A DNA stretch of 64,000 nt from Terrabacter sp. MAHUQ-38 (GCF_014518425.1 NZ_JACVCU010000002.1:558001-622000); one strand, 5' to 3'. Numbered from the stretch's first letter, positions 34,348 to 45,708 are shown. Numbers and translations: made by a program. Notes: a model not told the origin generated them from the letters alone.

Positions 34348-35628
34348 GTGAGCGCCGACCAGCCCGACGCGCCATCCGACCTCACGTCCGGCGCCCCTCG
34401 TGACCCAGCCGACAGCAAGCGGCAGGACAGCCACGCCGTCCCCGGTGTGCCGTTCGACGACCAGGCCCGCTGGATCGCCATCACCCCTGGCAACGCGCGC
34501 CGGGTCACCGCCATCGTGCTCAGCTCCCTGGTCCTGCTCTGGATCGCCTCGTGGGCCTTCAACGCCATGGGCAGCTTCCTCTTCCTGCTGCTCCTGGCCT
34601 GGCTGCTGTCCATCGCGATGGAGCCGGTCGTCCTCTGGCTCGCGGGCCGCGGCCTGCGGCGTGGGCTCGCGACGGGGCTGACCATGCTCGGCATGCTCGT
34701 GCTCTTCGCCGGGGTCGCCGAGCTCTTCGGGCAGGTGTTCGTCTCGCAGCTCTCGGAGCTCGGTTCGCAGCTGCCGACGGCGGTCACCGCAGCCATCGAC
34801 TGGGTGAACTCCACCCTCGGCACGAGCTTCGACCTCGAGCAGATCCAGAAGGCTCTGAGCCTCACGCCCGACAAGCTCGGCGAGCTCGCGGGCAAGTACG
34901 GCGGCGGCATCGTCGGCGTCTTCGGCTCGGTCGTGACCTTCCTCTTCGACAGCCTGACGATCCTCGTCTTCGCCTACTACTTCTCGGCCGACAGCCCGCG
35001 GCTGCGCCAGACCATCGGTTCATGGCTGCCCCAGCGCTACCAGCGGGTCTTCGTCACCGTGTGGACGATCTCGGTCGAGAAGACCGGCGGCTACGTCGTC
35101 TCGAAGCTCGTGCTCGCCACCCTCTCGGCGGTCTTCCACGCCGCGTTCTTCTGGTTCATCGACGTGCCGTTCTGGCTGCCCCTCGGCGCCTTCGCCGGCA
35201 TCGTCGGGCAGTTCATCCCGACGATCGGCACCTACATCGGCGTCGTCCTGCCGGCGCTCTTCGCGCTGCTCGACAAGCCCATCAACGCCCTCTGGATCGC
35301 GCTCTTCGCCACCGTCTACCAGCAGGTCGAGAACTACGTCTTCACGCCGAAGATCAGCCGTCGCACCATGGACGTGCACCCGGCCGTGGCACTCGGCTCG
35401 GTGATCGCGGGCGCCGCGCTCTTCGGCCCCATCGGCGCCCTCATCGGCATCCCGGTCGCGGCGGTGGCCCTCGCGATCATCGACACGTTCAGGAAGCGCC
35501 ACGAGCTGTTGCCCGAGCTCGCCGACCTCGAGACGTCGGTCGACGCCCCTGTCAGGGACAGTGTGCCGGACGCCGGCGCCGGCGAGTCCCCGGCGGGGAC
35601 GGCGCCGACCGGGCCTGACCGGGCCTGA
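34348..35628 (+). CDS. AI-2E/PerM-family permease-like membrane protein
   Basis: 426-residue membrane protein of the AI-2E transporter (UPF0118, PerM) family, with about eight membrane segments, a long extracytoplasmic-type region between segments 3 and 4, and the family motifs FVPTIG-like (GIVGQFIPTIGTYIGVV) and PKISRRTMDVHPAVAL near the C-terminus. The hydrophilic tail is Asp/Pro/Ala-rich. Members export varied small molecules or act as sodium/proton antiporters; the substrate is unknown. GTG 34348 is 6 bases after TAGGCT (34336-34341), a leaderless arrangement. Confidence 0.9.
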   Translation: MSADQPDAPSDLTSGAPRDPADSKRQDSHAVPGVPFDDQARWIAITPGNARRVTAIVLSSLVLLWIASWAFNAMGSFLFLLLLAWLLSIAMEPVVLWLAGRGLRRGLATGLTMLGMLVLFAGVAELFGQVFVSQLSELGSQLPTAVTAAIDWVNSTLGTSFDLEQIQKALSLTPDKLGELAGKYGGGIVGVFGSVVTFLFDSLTILVFAYYFSADSPRLRQTIGSWLPQRYQRVFVTVWTISVEKTGGYVVSKLVLATLSAVFHAAFFWFIDVPFWLPLGAFAGIVGQFIPTIGTYIGVVLPALFALLDKPINALWIALFATVYQQVENYVFTPKISRRTMDVHPAVALGSVIAGAALFGPIGALIGIPVAAVALAIIDTFRKRHELLPELADLETSVDAPVRDSVPDAGAGESPAGTAPTGPDRA

Positions 35629-35657
35629 CCGGGCCTGGCCTGACCGGGCCTGACCGG
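35607..35657 (+). repeat. 10-bp tandem repeats across the AI-2E gene stop codon
   Basis: About five copies of GGGCCTGACC, one degenerate, starting inside the last codons (...P-D-R-A-stop) of the AI-2E gene and running 29 bp past it. Confidence 0.8.
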
Positions 35658-35676
35658 CATTGCCGGGTATGCCGCT

Positions 35677-35717
35677 GGGCGGGCCCCCGCCGGATGGCTC
35701 CGGCCGGGGACCCGCCC
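35677..35717. terminator. Terminator between the AI-2E gene and serA
   Basis: A long stem: GGGCGGG with CCCGCCC, continuing inward through CCCC-GCCGGA and TCCGGC-GGGG with one mismatch on each side, around a TGGC loop, between two convergent genes. Confidence 0.7.
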
Positions 35718-35755
35718 GGAGGACGTACGTCGGTGGCGCGTCGGGCGCCGGGTGC

Positions 35756-37339
35756 TCAGTCCTGCAGGTCGACGGCCGTGAACGTCTTGGCCTCGACGAC
35801 CTCGGAGAGCTCCGAGGCGAGGGCCGGCGGCACGGCGGTGTCGACGTTGAGCACACCGATGGCGCGATCCTCCTGGCGCGAGACCTGCATTCCGCCGATG
35901 TTGATGCCGGCGTCGCCGAGGATGCGGCCGACGGACCCGATGACGCCGGGACGGTCGGAGTACTCGAAGACGAGCATGTGCTCGGTGAGCGGTACCTCGA
36001 GGTCGTAGCCGTTGACGCCGACGAGCTTCTCGACCATCTTCGGGCCGGTCAGCGTGCCGGAGACCGACACCACCGTGCCGTCGACGAGCGTGCCGCGCAG
36101 CGTCGTGACGTTGCGGAAGTCACCCGAGTCGGGATCGGTGACGAGGCGCACGACGCAGCCGCGCTGCTCGGCCAGGACCGGTGCGTTGACGTAGGTCACG
36201 GCGTCCTCGACGACGTCGGTGAACAGGCCCTTCAGGGCGACGAGCTTCCACACGCTGACGTCGTGCTCGATGATCTCACCGCGCACGTCGACATCGAGCT
36301 GGGCCGGGACGGAGCCCGCGACGGCGGTGAAGATGCGGCCCAGCTTCTCGACGAGCGGGATGCCCGGACGGACCTCCTCGGCGATGAAGCCGCTGCTGAC
36401 GTTGACCGCGTCGGGGACGAGCTCGCCACCGAGCGCGAGGCGCACGGACCGGGCGACCGCGATGCCGGCCTTCTCCTGGGCCTCGTCGGTCGACGCGCCC
36501 AGATGCGGCGTGACGACCACAGACTCGTGCTCGAAGAGCGGCGACTCGGTCGTCGGCTCCGACGCGAAGACGTCGATGCCGGCCCCGGCGACACGGCCGT
36601 CGGCGATGGCGCGCGCGAGGGCGGCCTCGTCGACGATCCCGCCGCGGGCCGCGTTGACGATCCGCACCGACGGCTTGACCTTGGAGAGGGCCTCCTCGCC
36701 GATGAGGCCGAGCGTCTCGGGCGTCTTGGGCAGGTGGATGGTGATGAAGTCGGACTGCGCGAGCAGCTCGTCGAGCCCGACGAGGTGGGCACCGAGCTGG
36801 CCGGCCTTCGCGGGCGAGGCGTAGGGGTCGTAGGCGAGGATCTTCATGCCGAAGCCCTTGAGCCGCTCGGCGACCAGGGCCCCGATGCGGCCGAGGCCGA
36901 CGACGCCGACGGTCTTGTCGAACAGCTCGACACCGGAGTACTTGCTGCGCTTCCAGGCGCCGGCCTTGAGGGCCTGGTTCGCCGGGGCGATGTTGCGGGC
37001 CGTGGCGAGGAGCAGGCCGACGGCGAGCTCGGCTGCCGAGGTGATGTTGGAGGTCGGGGCGTTGACGACCATGACGCCCGCCTGGGTGGCCGACTGCACG
37101 TCGACGTTGTCGAGGCCGACGCCCGCGCGGGCGATCACCTTGAGCTGCTTGGCTGCCGCGATCGCCTCGGCGTCCATCTTCGTGGCCGAGCGGATGAGCA
37201 CGGCGTCGACGTCGGCGAGGGCGGGGAGCAGCTCGTCGCGGTTGGCTCCATCGGCCGAGCGGACCTCGAAGTCGGGCCCCAGTGCCTCGATCGTGGCGGG
37301 CGACAGCTCTTCGGCGATGAGGACAACGGGCTTGCTCAC
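35756..37339 (-). CDS. serA: D-3-phosphoglycerate dehydrogenase, long form
   Basis: First step of serine synthesis, oxidising 3-phosphoglycerate. The 527-residue protein is the long actinobacterial type: catalytic and Rossmann domains (VGVVGLGRIGALVAERL; active Arg in NAARGGIVDEAAL; His in VVTPHLGAST), an intervening substrate-binding domain (residues about 320-450) and a C-terminal ACT domain (LVFEYSDRPGVIGSVGRILGDAGINI) for serine feedback. GTG 37339 follows AAAGGGAATT. The promoter TGAACT-16-TAGAGT (37468-37473 and 37446-37451, minus) leaves a leader of about 100 bases. Confidence 0.96.
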   Translation of the reverse strand: MSKPVVLIAEELSPATIEALGPDFEVRSADGANRDELLPALADVDAVLIRSATKMDAEAIAAAKQLKVIARAGVGLDNVDVQSATQAGVMVVNAPTSNITSAAELAVGLLLATARNIAPANQALKAGAWKRSKYSGVELFDKTVGVVGLGRIGALVAERLKGFGMKILAYDPYASPAKAGQLGAHLVGLDELLAQSDFITIHLPKTPETLGLIGEEALSKVKPSVRIVNAARGGIVDEAALARAIADGRVAGAGIDVFASEPTTESPLFEHESVVVTPHLGASTDEAQEKAGIAVARSVRLALGGELVPDAVNVSSGFIAEEVRPGIPLVEKLGRIFTAVAGSVPAQLDVDVRGEIIEHDVSVWKLVALKGLFTDVVEDAVTYVNAPVLAEQRGCVVRLVTDPDSGDFRNVTTLRGTLVDGTVVSVSGTLTGPKMVEKLVGVNGYDLEVPLTEHMLVFEYSDRPGVIGSVGRILGDAGINIGGMQVSRQEDRAIGVLNVDTAVPPALASELSEVVEAKTFTAVDLQD

Positions 37340-37445
37340 AGGGAATTCCCTTTCCGAGGCGGATGCGTGGCGGGTGCCGTAGTGGGCGCGAGGCCCTGGT
37401 CCATCCCGGACGCGGGCCGCTGAGGCACCGCGATGTGCCGCAGTC

Positions 37446-37473
37446 ACTCTAGGCGCTCGGCGAGCGGAGTTCA
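37446..37473 (-). promoter_or_regulatory. serA promoter
   Basis: On the minus strand TGAACT (37468-37473) and TAGAGT (37446-37451) with 16-bp spacing, 107 bp upstream of serA. Confidence 0.5.
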
Positions 37474-37522
37474 CGCGTTGTAACCAACATGTGAACAGCA
37501 GAACGCAGGCGTCCACGCGTCT

Positions 37523-37540
37523 TGGGTTGTGGACAACCCA
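37523..37540. promoter_or_regulatory. 18-bp palindrome upstream of the NAD-binding protein gene
   Basis: TGGGTTGT-GG-ACAACCCA lies 36 bp before the -10 box TAGCGT (37576-37581) of the following gene, where an activator or the -35-region regulator could bind. The protein that binds is unknown. Confidence 0.4.
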
Positions 37541-37588
37541 TCCCGTATGCCGGAACGCCGCGCTCGCGCTCCGGCTAGCGTGGACGCC

Positions 37589-38344
37589 ATGCGGATCGTC
37601 GTGACGGGTGGTGCCGGTGACCTCGGGTCCCGTGTCGTGTCCGAGCTCTCGGGACGCGGTCACGAGGCCGTCCCCGTGAGTCGGCGGACAGGCCTGGACC
37701 TCACGACGGACGCGGGCCTCGAGGCGGTCCTGGTCGGTTCCGACGCCGTCGTGCACTGTGCCGACGACCCCTCGCGCGGTGATGTGGTGACCGTCTACGC
37801 GACCCGTCGGCTCGAGGACGCGGCAGCCACGCACGGCGTCCATCTCGTCCACATCTCCATCGTCGGCATCGACGAGCACCCCCTCGCCTACTACCGCCGC
37901 AAGCTGCGTGCCGAGCAGGGGATCGAAGCCGCCGGCGGTGCAGCCACGGTCCTTCGAGCCACCCAGTTCCACTCCCTCGCAACGTTCTTCGCACGTACGT
38001 TCACCAAGGGGCCGCTCACGGTGACGATCGGCGACATGGCGTTCCAACCGGTCGACACCGACTTCGTGGCCGTGCGGCTGGCCGACCTCGCGCTGGGTCC
38101 GCGGCCGGCGGCATACGCCAGGGCGGCGGACGTCGCCGGTCCGGACCTGCTGACCCTCGGCGAGATCGCCACCCTCGTGCGCGCCCACCGGGGGGCGTCC
38201 GCGCCACGGGTGCTGCACGCGCCGGCGGTCGGCCGGGTCATGCGGGCGTTCGCGCAGCGCCGCAACGTTCCCGCACCGGGGTCGGCCGACGAGGGCGGGC
38301 GCACCTTTGCCGAGTGGCTGACCCAGGAGGTTCCACGCGGCTGA
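37589..38344 (+). CDS. NAD(P)-binding SDR-like protein (NmrA/atypical epimerase type)
   Basis: 251-residue protein with an N-terminal Rossmann motif MRIVVTGGAGDLGSRVV, a short acidic second strand, and Y-Y-R-R-K-L in place of the classical YxxxK, as in NmrA-like and atypical extended SDRs. It lacks a membrane segment. Likely a redox sensor or quinone/epimerase-like enzyme; the exact role is unknown. ATG 37589 is 7 bases after TAGCGT with no Shine-Dalgarno, so leaderless. The frame is open to 37529 but the conserved fold begins at 37589. Confidence 0.82.
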   Translation: MRIVVTGGAGDLGSRVVSELSGRGHEAVPVSRRTGLDLTTDAGLEAVLVGSDAVVHCADDPSRGDVVTVYATRRLEDAAATHGVHLVHISIVGIDEHPLAYYRRKLRAEQGIEAAGGAATVLRATQFHSLATFFARTFTKGPLTVTIGDMAFQPVDTDFVAVRLADLALGPRPAAYARAADVAGPDLLTLGEIATLVRAHRGASAPRVLHAPAVGRVMRAFAQRRNVPAPGSADEGGRTFAEWLTQEVPRG

Positions 38345-38438
38345 GCTCGGGAGTCCGCGCCACGGGGTGCCGGACGCGCGGCAGGACCATCCGGCACGGG
38401 GACGGGCACCCGCGTGTCCTGGCTCGGGACGCAGACGA

Positions 38439-38465
38439 CCGGCCACCCCGCGTTCGGGTGGCCGG
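38439..38465. terminator. Terminator between ilvC and the NAD-binding protein gene
   Basis: Ten-bp arms CCGGCCACCC and GGGTGGCCGG with a 7-base loop in the convergent spacer. Confidence 0.65.
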
Positions 38466-38485
38466 CCGTCAGGCAAGCGAAAGGG

Positions 38486-40094
<1,609 letters not shown>

Positions 40095-40096
40095 GC

Positions 40097-41956
40097 TCAG
40101 TCCTCCCGCTCCCAGACCGGCGCCTCATGACGCGCAGCCTGGATCATGTCGTTGCTGACGCCCGCCGGCACCATCGGCCACACCATGGCGTCACGGTGGA
40201 CGATGAAGTCGATGACGACCGGGCGGTCGTCGGTCTCGAGCGCCTGCTTGATGACGGCGTCGACCTCCTCCGGCGTCTCGGCGCGCAGGCCGAGGCAGCC
40301 GTAGGCGTCGGCCAGCTTCACGAAGTCGGGCACCCGCTGGCTCATCGGCTGCAGGTCGGTGTTGGAGTAGCGCTCGTTGTAGAAGAGCGTCTGCCACTGG
40401 CGCACCATGCCGAGCGAGCTGTTGTTGATGACCGCGACCTTGATCGGGATGTTGTTGATGACACAGGTCGCGAGCTCCTGGTTGGTCATCTGGAAGCAGC
40501 CGTCGCCGTCGATGGCCCAGACGGTGCGCTCGGGCTCGGCGACCTTGGCACCCATGGCCGCCGGGACGGAGAACCCCATCGTGCCGAGGCCACCGGAGTT
40601 GATCCAGGCGTTGGGGCGTTCGTACTGCACGAACTGCGCGGCCCACATCTGGTGCTGGCCGACACCCGCGACATAGGTCGACTCGGGGCCGGAGAGGGCC
40701 CCGATGCGCTCGATGACGTACTGCGGCGACAGCGTGCCGTCCTCGCTGTCGGTCCAGCCGAGCGGGAACGTCTGCTTCCAGTCGGCGACGCGCGTGCGCC
40801 AGGCCGCGTAGTCCCAGCCGTGCTCGGCTCCTTCGGCCGAGGCGCGGTCGAGCGTCACCTGCTCGATGAGGTCCTTGATGACCTCACCCACGTCACCGAC
40901 GATCGGCACGTCGGCGATGCGGTTCTTCGAGATCTCGGCGGGGTCGATGTCGGCGTGGATCACCTTGGCGTGCGGGGCGAACGTCGACAGCTGTCCGGTG
41001 ACACGGTCGTCGAAGCGGGCGCCCAGGGCGATGATGAGATCCGACTTCTGCAGACCCGTGACGGCCGCGACGGTGCCGTGCATGCCGGGCATGCCGAGGT
41101 TGAGCGGCTCGCTGTCGGGCACCGTGCCGCGCGCCATGAGAGTCGTGACGACCGGGATCTGGGTCAGCTCCACGAGCCGACGCAGCTGCTCGCTGGCGCG
41201 GGCCCGCACGACGCCACCACCGACGTACAGGATCGGCCGCTTCGCCGCTGCCATGAGCCGCGCGGCCTCGCGAATCTGCTTGCCGTGCGGGCGAAGCACG
41301 GGTCGGTAGCCGGGCAGGTCGATCTGCGGCGGCCAGGAGAACGTCGTCTTCGCCTGGAGGGCGTCCTTGCTGATGTCGACGAGGACAGGGCCCGGGCGGC
41401 CGGTGCTCGCGACGTGGAACGCCTCGGCGATGGCCTGCGGGATCTTCGCCGCGTCGGTCACGAGGTAGTTGTGCTTCGTGATCGGCATGGTGATGCCGCG
41501 GATGTCCGCCTCCTGGAACGCGTCGGTGCCGATCGCGGCGCTGGCGACCTGGCCCGTGATCGCCACCATGGGCACCGAGTCCATGTGCGCGTCGGCGATC
41601 GGCGTCACGAGGTTCGTCGCGCCCGGGCCCGAGGTCGCCATGCAGACGCCGACCTTGCCCGTGGCCGCCGCGTAGCCCTCGGCCGCGTGACCGGCTCCCT
41701 GCTCGTGGCGCACGAGGATGTGGCGGACCTTCTTGGAGTCGAGCATCGGGTCGTAGGCCGGCAGGATCGCGCCGCCCGGGATGCCGAAGACGGTGTCGCA
41801 GCCGATGGCCTCGAGGGAGAGTACGAGCGCCTGCGCCCCGGTGACCTCGCGGGCCGGCGTGACGGCCTCGGCGGGCTTCGCCTCCGCCGTCGGTCGGGGA
41901 CGGGCCAGGGAGGCCACGTCAGCGGGCGATGGCGCCTGCTTGGTCGTGTCGCTCAC
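40097..41956 (-). CDS. ilvB: Acetolactate synthase large (catalytic) subunit
   Basis: Thiamine-diphosphate enzyme making acetolactate and acetohydroxybutyrate. 619 aa: the catalytic Glu region ([21 protein letters not shown]), the FAD-binding central domain ([18 protein letters not shown]) and the ThDP motif [15 protein letters not shown] ending in NNSSLGMV. A roughly 40-residue Ala/Pro-rich N-terminal extension precedes the fold. GTG 41956 has AAGGAAAA upstream. A leader peptide and T7 terminator in the 366-bp upstream region indicate attenuation. Confidence 0.98.
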   Translation of the reverse strand: MSDTTKQAPSPADVASLARPRPTAEAKPAEAVTPAREVTGAQALVLSLEAIGCDTVFGIPGGAILPAYDPMLDSKKVRHILVRHEQGAGHAAEGYAAATGKVGVCMATSGPGATNLVTPIADAHMDSVPMVAITGQVASAAIGTDAFQEADIRGITMPITKHNYLVTDAAKIPQAIAEAFHVASTGRPGPVLVDISKDALQAKTTFSWPPQIDLPGYRPVLRPHGKQIREAARLMAAAKRPILYVGGGVVRARASEQLRRLVELTQIPVVTTLMARGTVPDSEPLNLGMPGMHGTVAAVTGLQKSDLIIALGARFDDRVTGQLSTFAPHAKVIHADIDPAEISKNRIADVPIVGDVGEVIKDLIEQVTLDRASAEGAEHGWDYAAWRTRVADWKQTFPLGWTDSEDGTLSPQYVIERIGALSGPESTYVAGVGQHQMWAAQFVQYERPNAWINSGGLGTMGFSVPAAMGAKVAEPERTVWAIDGDGCFQMTNQELATCVINNIPIKVAVINNSSLGMVRQWQTLFYNERYSNTDLQPMSQRVPDFVKLADAYGCLGLRAETPEEVDAVIKQALETDDRPVVIDFIVHRDAMVWPMVPAGVSNDMIQAARHEAPVWERED

Positions 41957-42016
41957 GATCTTTTCCTTGTCTCGAGCACGTCATGTGTCCTGCCGTGTCT
42001 GGCTGACTCCACCCAC

Positions 42017-42052
42017 AAAAAAACCCTTCGGTCCCATGGCGGGACGGAAGGG
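42017..42052 (-). terminator. Intrinsic terminator in the ilvB leader
   Basis: Twelve-base arms with one C-C mismatch, loop GCCAT and seven T on the minus strand, 61 bp upstream of ilvB: the strongest U-tract terminator in the window. Confidence 0.9.
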
Positions 42053-42083
42053 AGCGCGCTGACCGGTCGGGCTGGTCGGCGCG

Positions 42084-42110
42084 CTATGGAAGTACGAGGA
42101 GTCGGGCCAC
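42084..42110 (-). CDS. ilvL: ilvB leader peptide (8 aa)
   Basis: GTG-initiated ORF coding (M)ARLLVLP and stop TAG. Four of eight codons are Leu or Val. It overlaps the first leader stem, so stalling on Leu/Val codons would alter folding before the terminator. The start is within 6-9 bases of the promoter -10, so a leaderless mRNA is likely. Expression is not proven, but the context strongly supports it. Confidence 0.75.
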   Translation of the reverse strand: MARLLVLP

Positions 42111-42322
42111 GGGTCAACCGTCCTACGCAGCCACACCGGTGTCAATCGGCCGTCACGGGCGTCTCAGGATGTGACCTCGTGATCTCACCCACCGTCGGCC
42201 GAGGAGGCGCGCGTCGGTGCGCCGAAAGTCGGTTGTCGGCACCGCGGCCCCTCGGGACACTGACGGCAGTGACCGCGCAGTGGCCGACCCGTGCCCTGAC
42301 GACACGCACCTGGAGGAGATCC

Positions 42323-43294
42323 ATGAACGCCACCTCCGTCGAGCGCAACGAACCCGTCGATCTGGCCCTGCCGGCGGGAGCGAGCGACCTCGCCGCCCGG
42401 GCGCTGACGCGAGACGATGCGGCCGCCGTGGCAGCGCTCATCGGCGCGTGCGAGCTGCACGACGTCGGCGAGGTCCTCATCGAGGAGGCCGACATCGTCG
42501 GCGACTGGCAGCGACCGGTCTTCGACCTCGCCACGCAGTCGGTCGGCGTCCTCGACGGCGACCGGCTGGTCGCGTACGCGGAGGTGTACAAGGGCCGCTG
42601 GGCAGACGCGGCGGTCGACCCGGCATACCGCGGACGTGGGCTCGGGACGGCGCTCTCGCGCTGGACGCGCGCCGTCGGGGCCCGTGACGGCGGGACGGTC
42701 GTCGGGCAGCCGGTGCCCGGCGACTCGGCCGGCGAGCGGCTGCTCTCCTCGCTCGGCTACCGCAACCTGTGGACCTCCTGGGTCCTCGAGCTGCCCTCGG
42801 GAGGCACCATGACGCCGCAACCGACCCCCGAGGGCTACTCGATCCGCGAGCCACGCGACGGTGCCGACCTGCGCGCGACCTGGACCGTCAACGAGGACGC
42901 CTTCCTCGAGTGGTCCGAACGCGAGCGGACGACCTACGAGGAGTGGGCGGCCACGGTCACCGAGCGGCCCGGCTACGAGCCGTGGCAGCTGCGCCTCATG
43001 GTCGACCCCGCTGGAGAGGTCGTCGGCATGGCCTTCGTCATCGTCTCCAGCGGGTGCGCGTACGTCGACAAGCTGGCCGTGCGCCGTGACCAGCGCGGCC
43101 GCGGGCTCGCGCGGGCGCTGCTCGTCGACGCGTTCGAGGTGGGTCGCTCGCACGGCGGCGAGCGCTCGGAGGTGTCGACGGACTCGCGCACCGGTGCGCT
43201 CGGCCTGTACGAGAAGGTCGGCATGCAGGTGACGTCGGTGTGGCGCCACTGGGCGGCCGACGTGGAGCCTGCACCCGTCGCTGCCCGGGACTGA
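42323..43294 (+). CDS. Tandem-domain GNAT acetyltransferase
   Basis: 323 residues made of two GNAT domains: the first has DPAYRGRGLGTALSRW (CoA loop, about residue 100), the second RRDQRGRGLARALLVDAF with S-R-T-G-A-L-G-L-Y-E-K-V-G-M (about 255-300). This double arrangement resembles mycothiol synthase (MshD) and related enzymes, but MshD-specific residues were not verified; the substrate is unknown. ATG 42323 follows GGAGGAG. It stands alone between ilvB and ilvD. Confidence 0.87.
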   Translation: MNATSVERNEPVDLALPAGASDLAARALTRDDAAAVAALIGACELHDVGEVLIEEADIVGDWQRPVFDLATQSVGVLDGDRLVAYAEVYKGRWADAAVDPAYRGRGLGTALSRWTRAVGARDGGTVVGQPVPGDSAGERLLSSLGYRNLWTSWVLELPSGGTMTPQPTPEGYSIREPRDGADLRATWTVNEDAFLEWSERERTTYEEWAATVTERPGYEPWQLRLMVDPAGEVVGMAFVIVSSGCAYVDKLAVRRDQRGRGLARALLVDAFEVGRSHGGERSEVSTDSRTGALGLYEKVGMQVTSVWRHWAADVEPAPVAARD

Positions 43295-43342
43295 GGTCGC
43301 GGCCAGGCCGCAGGCCTCCCGCAACACACCGGGAAACCGCGA

Positions 43343-43369
43343 ACGCACCGGGATCGGGTCCCGGTGCGT
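43343..43369. terminator. Terminator between the tandem GNAT gene and ilvD
   Basis: Eleven-bp arms ACGCACCGGGA and TCCCGGTGCGT, loop TCGGG, in the convergent spacer. Confidence 0.7.
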
Positions 43370-43402
43370 CGCGAGCTGCTCGGTGGGTTGCGGTCCGGTC
43401 GG

Positions 43403-45103
43403 TCAGTCGCAGACGGCGCCGCGGCTCGCGCTCCCGACGAGCTTGCGGTACTTGGCGAGCACGCCCCGCGTGTACTTCGGCTCGGGGTGCGTCACGCCCT
43501 CGGCGCGGCGCCGCTCGAGCTCCGCGTCGTCGACGAGCAGGTCGAGCGTGCCGCCCGCGACATCGAGCCGGATGCCGTCGCCGTCGCGGACGAAGGCGAT
43601 CGGGCCCTCGTCGACGGCCTCGGGTGCGACGTGGCCCACGCAGAGTCCGGTCGTGCCGCCGGAGAAGCGTCCGTCGGTGAGCAGCAGCACGTCCTTGCCC
43701 AGGCCGGCGCCCTTGATGGCGCCGGTGACGGCCAGCATCTCGCGCATGCCCGGCCCGCCCTTGGGCCCCTCGTAGCGGATGACGACGACGTCGTTCTTCT
43801 GGAGCGACCCCTGCTCGACGGCGTCCATCGCGGCGCGCTCGCCGTCGAAGACACGTGCCGTGCCCTCGAAGACCGACTCGTCGAAACCGGCCGACTTCAC
43901 GACCGCGCCCTCCGGGGCGAGCGATCCCTTGAGGATCGTCAGGCCACCGGTGTGGTGGATCGGCTCGGACAGCGCACGCAGGACCTTGCCGTCGACGTCC
44001 GGCGGGTTGATGTGGGCGAGGTTCTCGGCGAGCGTCTTGCCGGTCACGGTGAGGCAGTCACCGTGCAGCAGGCCCGCGTCGAGCAGTGCACGCATGACGA
44101 CGGGCACGCCGCCGACGCGGTCGATGTCGGTCATGACGTACTGCCCGAACGGCTTGACGTCGGCGAGGTGAGGCACCTTGGAGCCGATCCGGGCGAAGTC
44201 GTCGATGGTCAGGTCCACCTCGGCCTCGTGGGCGATCGCGAGCAGGTGCAGCACGGCATTCGTCGACCCACCGAACGCCATGACGACGGCGATGGCATTC
44301 TCGAACGCCTCCTTGGTCATGATGTCTCGGGCGCGAATTCCCTTGCGCAGCAGCTCGACCACAGCCTCACCCGACTTGCGGGCGAAGCCGTCGCGGCGAC
44401 GGTCGGTGGCGGGTGGGGCTGCGGAGCCGGGCAGCGACATGCCGATGGCCTCGGCGACCGAGGCCATGGTGTTCGCGGTGTACATGCCGCCGCACGCGCC
44501 CTCGCCGGGACAGATGGCGCGCTCGATGGCGTCGACGTCCTCGCGGGACATCCGACCGGCGGCGCAGGCCCCGACGGCCTCGAAGGCGTCGATGATGGTC
44601 ACCGTCTTCTCGGTGCCGTCGGAGAGCTTGGCGATGCCGGGAAGGATCGAGCCGGCATACAGGAAGACCGACGAGAGGTTGAGGCGTGCAGCCGCCATGA
44701 GCATGCCCGGCAGGGACTTGTCACAGCCGGCGAGCAGCACTGAGCCGTCGAGCCGCTCGGCGTTCATGACGGTCTCGACGGAGTCGGCGATGATCTCGCG
44801 CGACACGAGGCTGAAGTGCATGCCCTCGTGGCCCATCGAGATGCCGTCGGACACGGAGATGGTGCCGAACTCGAGCGGGTAGCCGCCGCCGGCGTGGACG
44901 CCGTCCTTGACGGCCTTGGCGAGCCGGTCGAGGGACAGGTTGCACGGAGTGATCTCGTTCCACGAGCTCGCGACGCCGATCTGCGGCTTGGCGAAGTCGT
45001 CGTCGCCGAGGCCTACGGCCCGAAGCATCCCCCGCGCGGCGGTCTTCTCGAGACCGTCGGTGACGTCGCGGCTGCGGGGCTTGATGTCAGGCGTCTGCGT
45101 CAT
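43403..45103 (-). CDS. ilvD: Dihydroxy-acid dehydratase
   Basis: Iron-sulfur dehydratase forming the keto acids of valine and isoleucine. 566 aa; the cluster cysteines appear in [27 protein letters not shown] and [14 protein letters not shown], so it is the typical Fe-S type. The ATG at 45103 is 7 bases after a TATGCT -10 (45111-45116, minus), without Shine-Dalgarno, so leaderless. The frame is open upstream into the SixA region as a shadow. It is separate from ilvBNC but nearby. Confidence 0.97.
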   Translation of the reverse strand: MTQTPDIKPRSRDVTDGLEKTAARGMLRAVGLGDDDFAKPQIGVASSWNEITPCNLSLDRLAKAVKDGVHAGGGYPLEFGTISVSDGISMGHEGMHFSLVSREIIADSVETVMNAERLDGSVLLAGCDKSLPGMLMAAARLNLSSVFLYAGSILPGIAKLSDGTEKTVTIIDAFEAVGACAAGRMSREDVDAIERAICPGEGACGGMYTANTMASVAEAIGMSLPGSAAPPATDRRRDGFARKSGEAVVELLRKGIRARDIMTKEAFENAIAVVMAFGGSTNAVLHLLAIAHEAEVDLTIDDFARIGSKVPHLADVKPFGQYVMTDIDRVGGVPVVMRALLDAGLLHGDCLTVTGKTLAENLAHINPPDVDGKVLRALSEPIHHTGGLTILKGSLAPEGAVVKSAGFDESVFEGTARVFDGERAAMDAVEQGSLQKNDVVVIRYEGPKGGPGMREMLAVTGAIKGAGLGKDVLLLTDGRFSGGTTGLCVGHVAPEAVDEGPIAFVRDGDGIRLDVAGGTLDLLVDDAELERRRAEGVTHPEPKYTRGVLAKYRKLVGSASRGAVCD

Positions 45104-45110
45104 GCTCAGC

Positions 45111-45140
45111 AGCATAAGACCGTGTCCGCTGGGTGGACAC
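45111..45140 (-). promoter_or_regulatory. ilvD promoter with a short dyad
   Basis: TATGCT (45111-45116) is the -10; GTGTCC / GGACAC (45122-45127 and 45135-45140) covers the spacer and -35 zone and may be an operator. Confidence 0.45.
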
Positions 45141-45174
45141 CGCATCTCACTGCCTGATCGACGCGTGCGTCGCC

Positions 45175-45708
45175 TCAGTCCTCGTGCCCTCGGCTCAGGT
45201 GGAACCGGGTCAGCGCGCACGATCCGGCCTCGAGGTCGGCCCACTCCCCCTTGTAGCTGAGCACCGCCAGCCCGCTCGTCCCGAAGCCCTCGGCGAGCGC
45301 CTCGTGCGCCTCGCGCGAGCCCTCGCCGTCGGTGAGCAGGCTCGTCAGCTGCGCCACCGTCGGGTTGTGGCCGACGAGGAGGACGGTGGAGGTGTCGCCG
45401 GCGTCCTCGCGCAGCGTCTCCAGCGTCTGCACCGAGCCGCCGAGGTAGACGCTGCGGCGGTACTCCACGAACTCGGCCTTGGCGCCGCCGTGGCACGCCT
45501 CCTCCCACGTCTGGCGGGTGCGTTGGGCGGTCGAGCAGATGACAAGGTCGGGCACGAGCCCCTGGTCGCGCAGCCACCTGCCGGCAGCCTTGGCGTCACG
45601 CCGACCACGGGGCGCGAGCTCGCGGTCGTGGTCGGCCTTGCCGTGGCCCTCCTCGGCCTTGGCGTGGCGCATGAGGATGAGGGTCTTCTCTCTCGCGGCA
45701 CTGCTCAT
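45175..45708 (-). CDS. Histidine phosphatase family protein (SixA-like)
   Basis: 177-residue phosphoglycerate-mutase-fold phosphatase. The active-site RHG motif is [10 protein letters not shown], and the second His is in [12 protein letters not shown]; it also has [11 protein letters not shown]. The small size and the RHAKAE form resemble SixA, which removes phosphate from phosphohistidine in phosphorelays. No histidine kinase is nearby, so the target is unknown. Confidence 0.88.
   Translation of the reverse strand: MSSAAREKTLILMRHAKAEEGHGKADHDRELAPRGRRDAKAAGRWLRDQGLVPDLVICSTAQRTRQTWEEACHGGAKAEFVEYRRSVYLGGSVQTLETLREDAGDTSTVLLVGHNPTVAQLTSLLTDGEGSREAHEALAEGFGTSGLAVLSYKGEWADLEAGSCALTRFHLSRGHED

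Larger units (their letters stand above)
42017..42145 (-). promoter_or_regulatory. ilvB leader attenuator
   Basis: Minus strand order: TTGACA (42140-42145), a weak -10 (GACGGT, or TAGGAC at 42120-42125), peptide ORF (42110-42084), a pause stem GCGCGC/GCGCGC (42054-42084) that begins at the peptide stop, then terminator arms CCCTTCCGTCCC / GGGACCGAAGGG and a T7 run. This is the classical attenuator order for ilv operons. Confidence 0.85.

Noticed and set aside
40127-42322. Long plus-strand frame running into the tandem GNAT gene
   Set aside because: It lies antisense to ilvB; the true GNAT start with GGAGGAG is at 42323.
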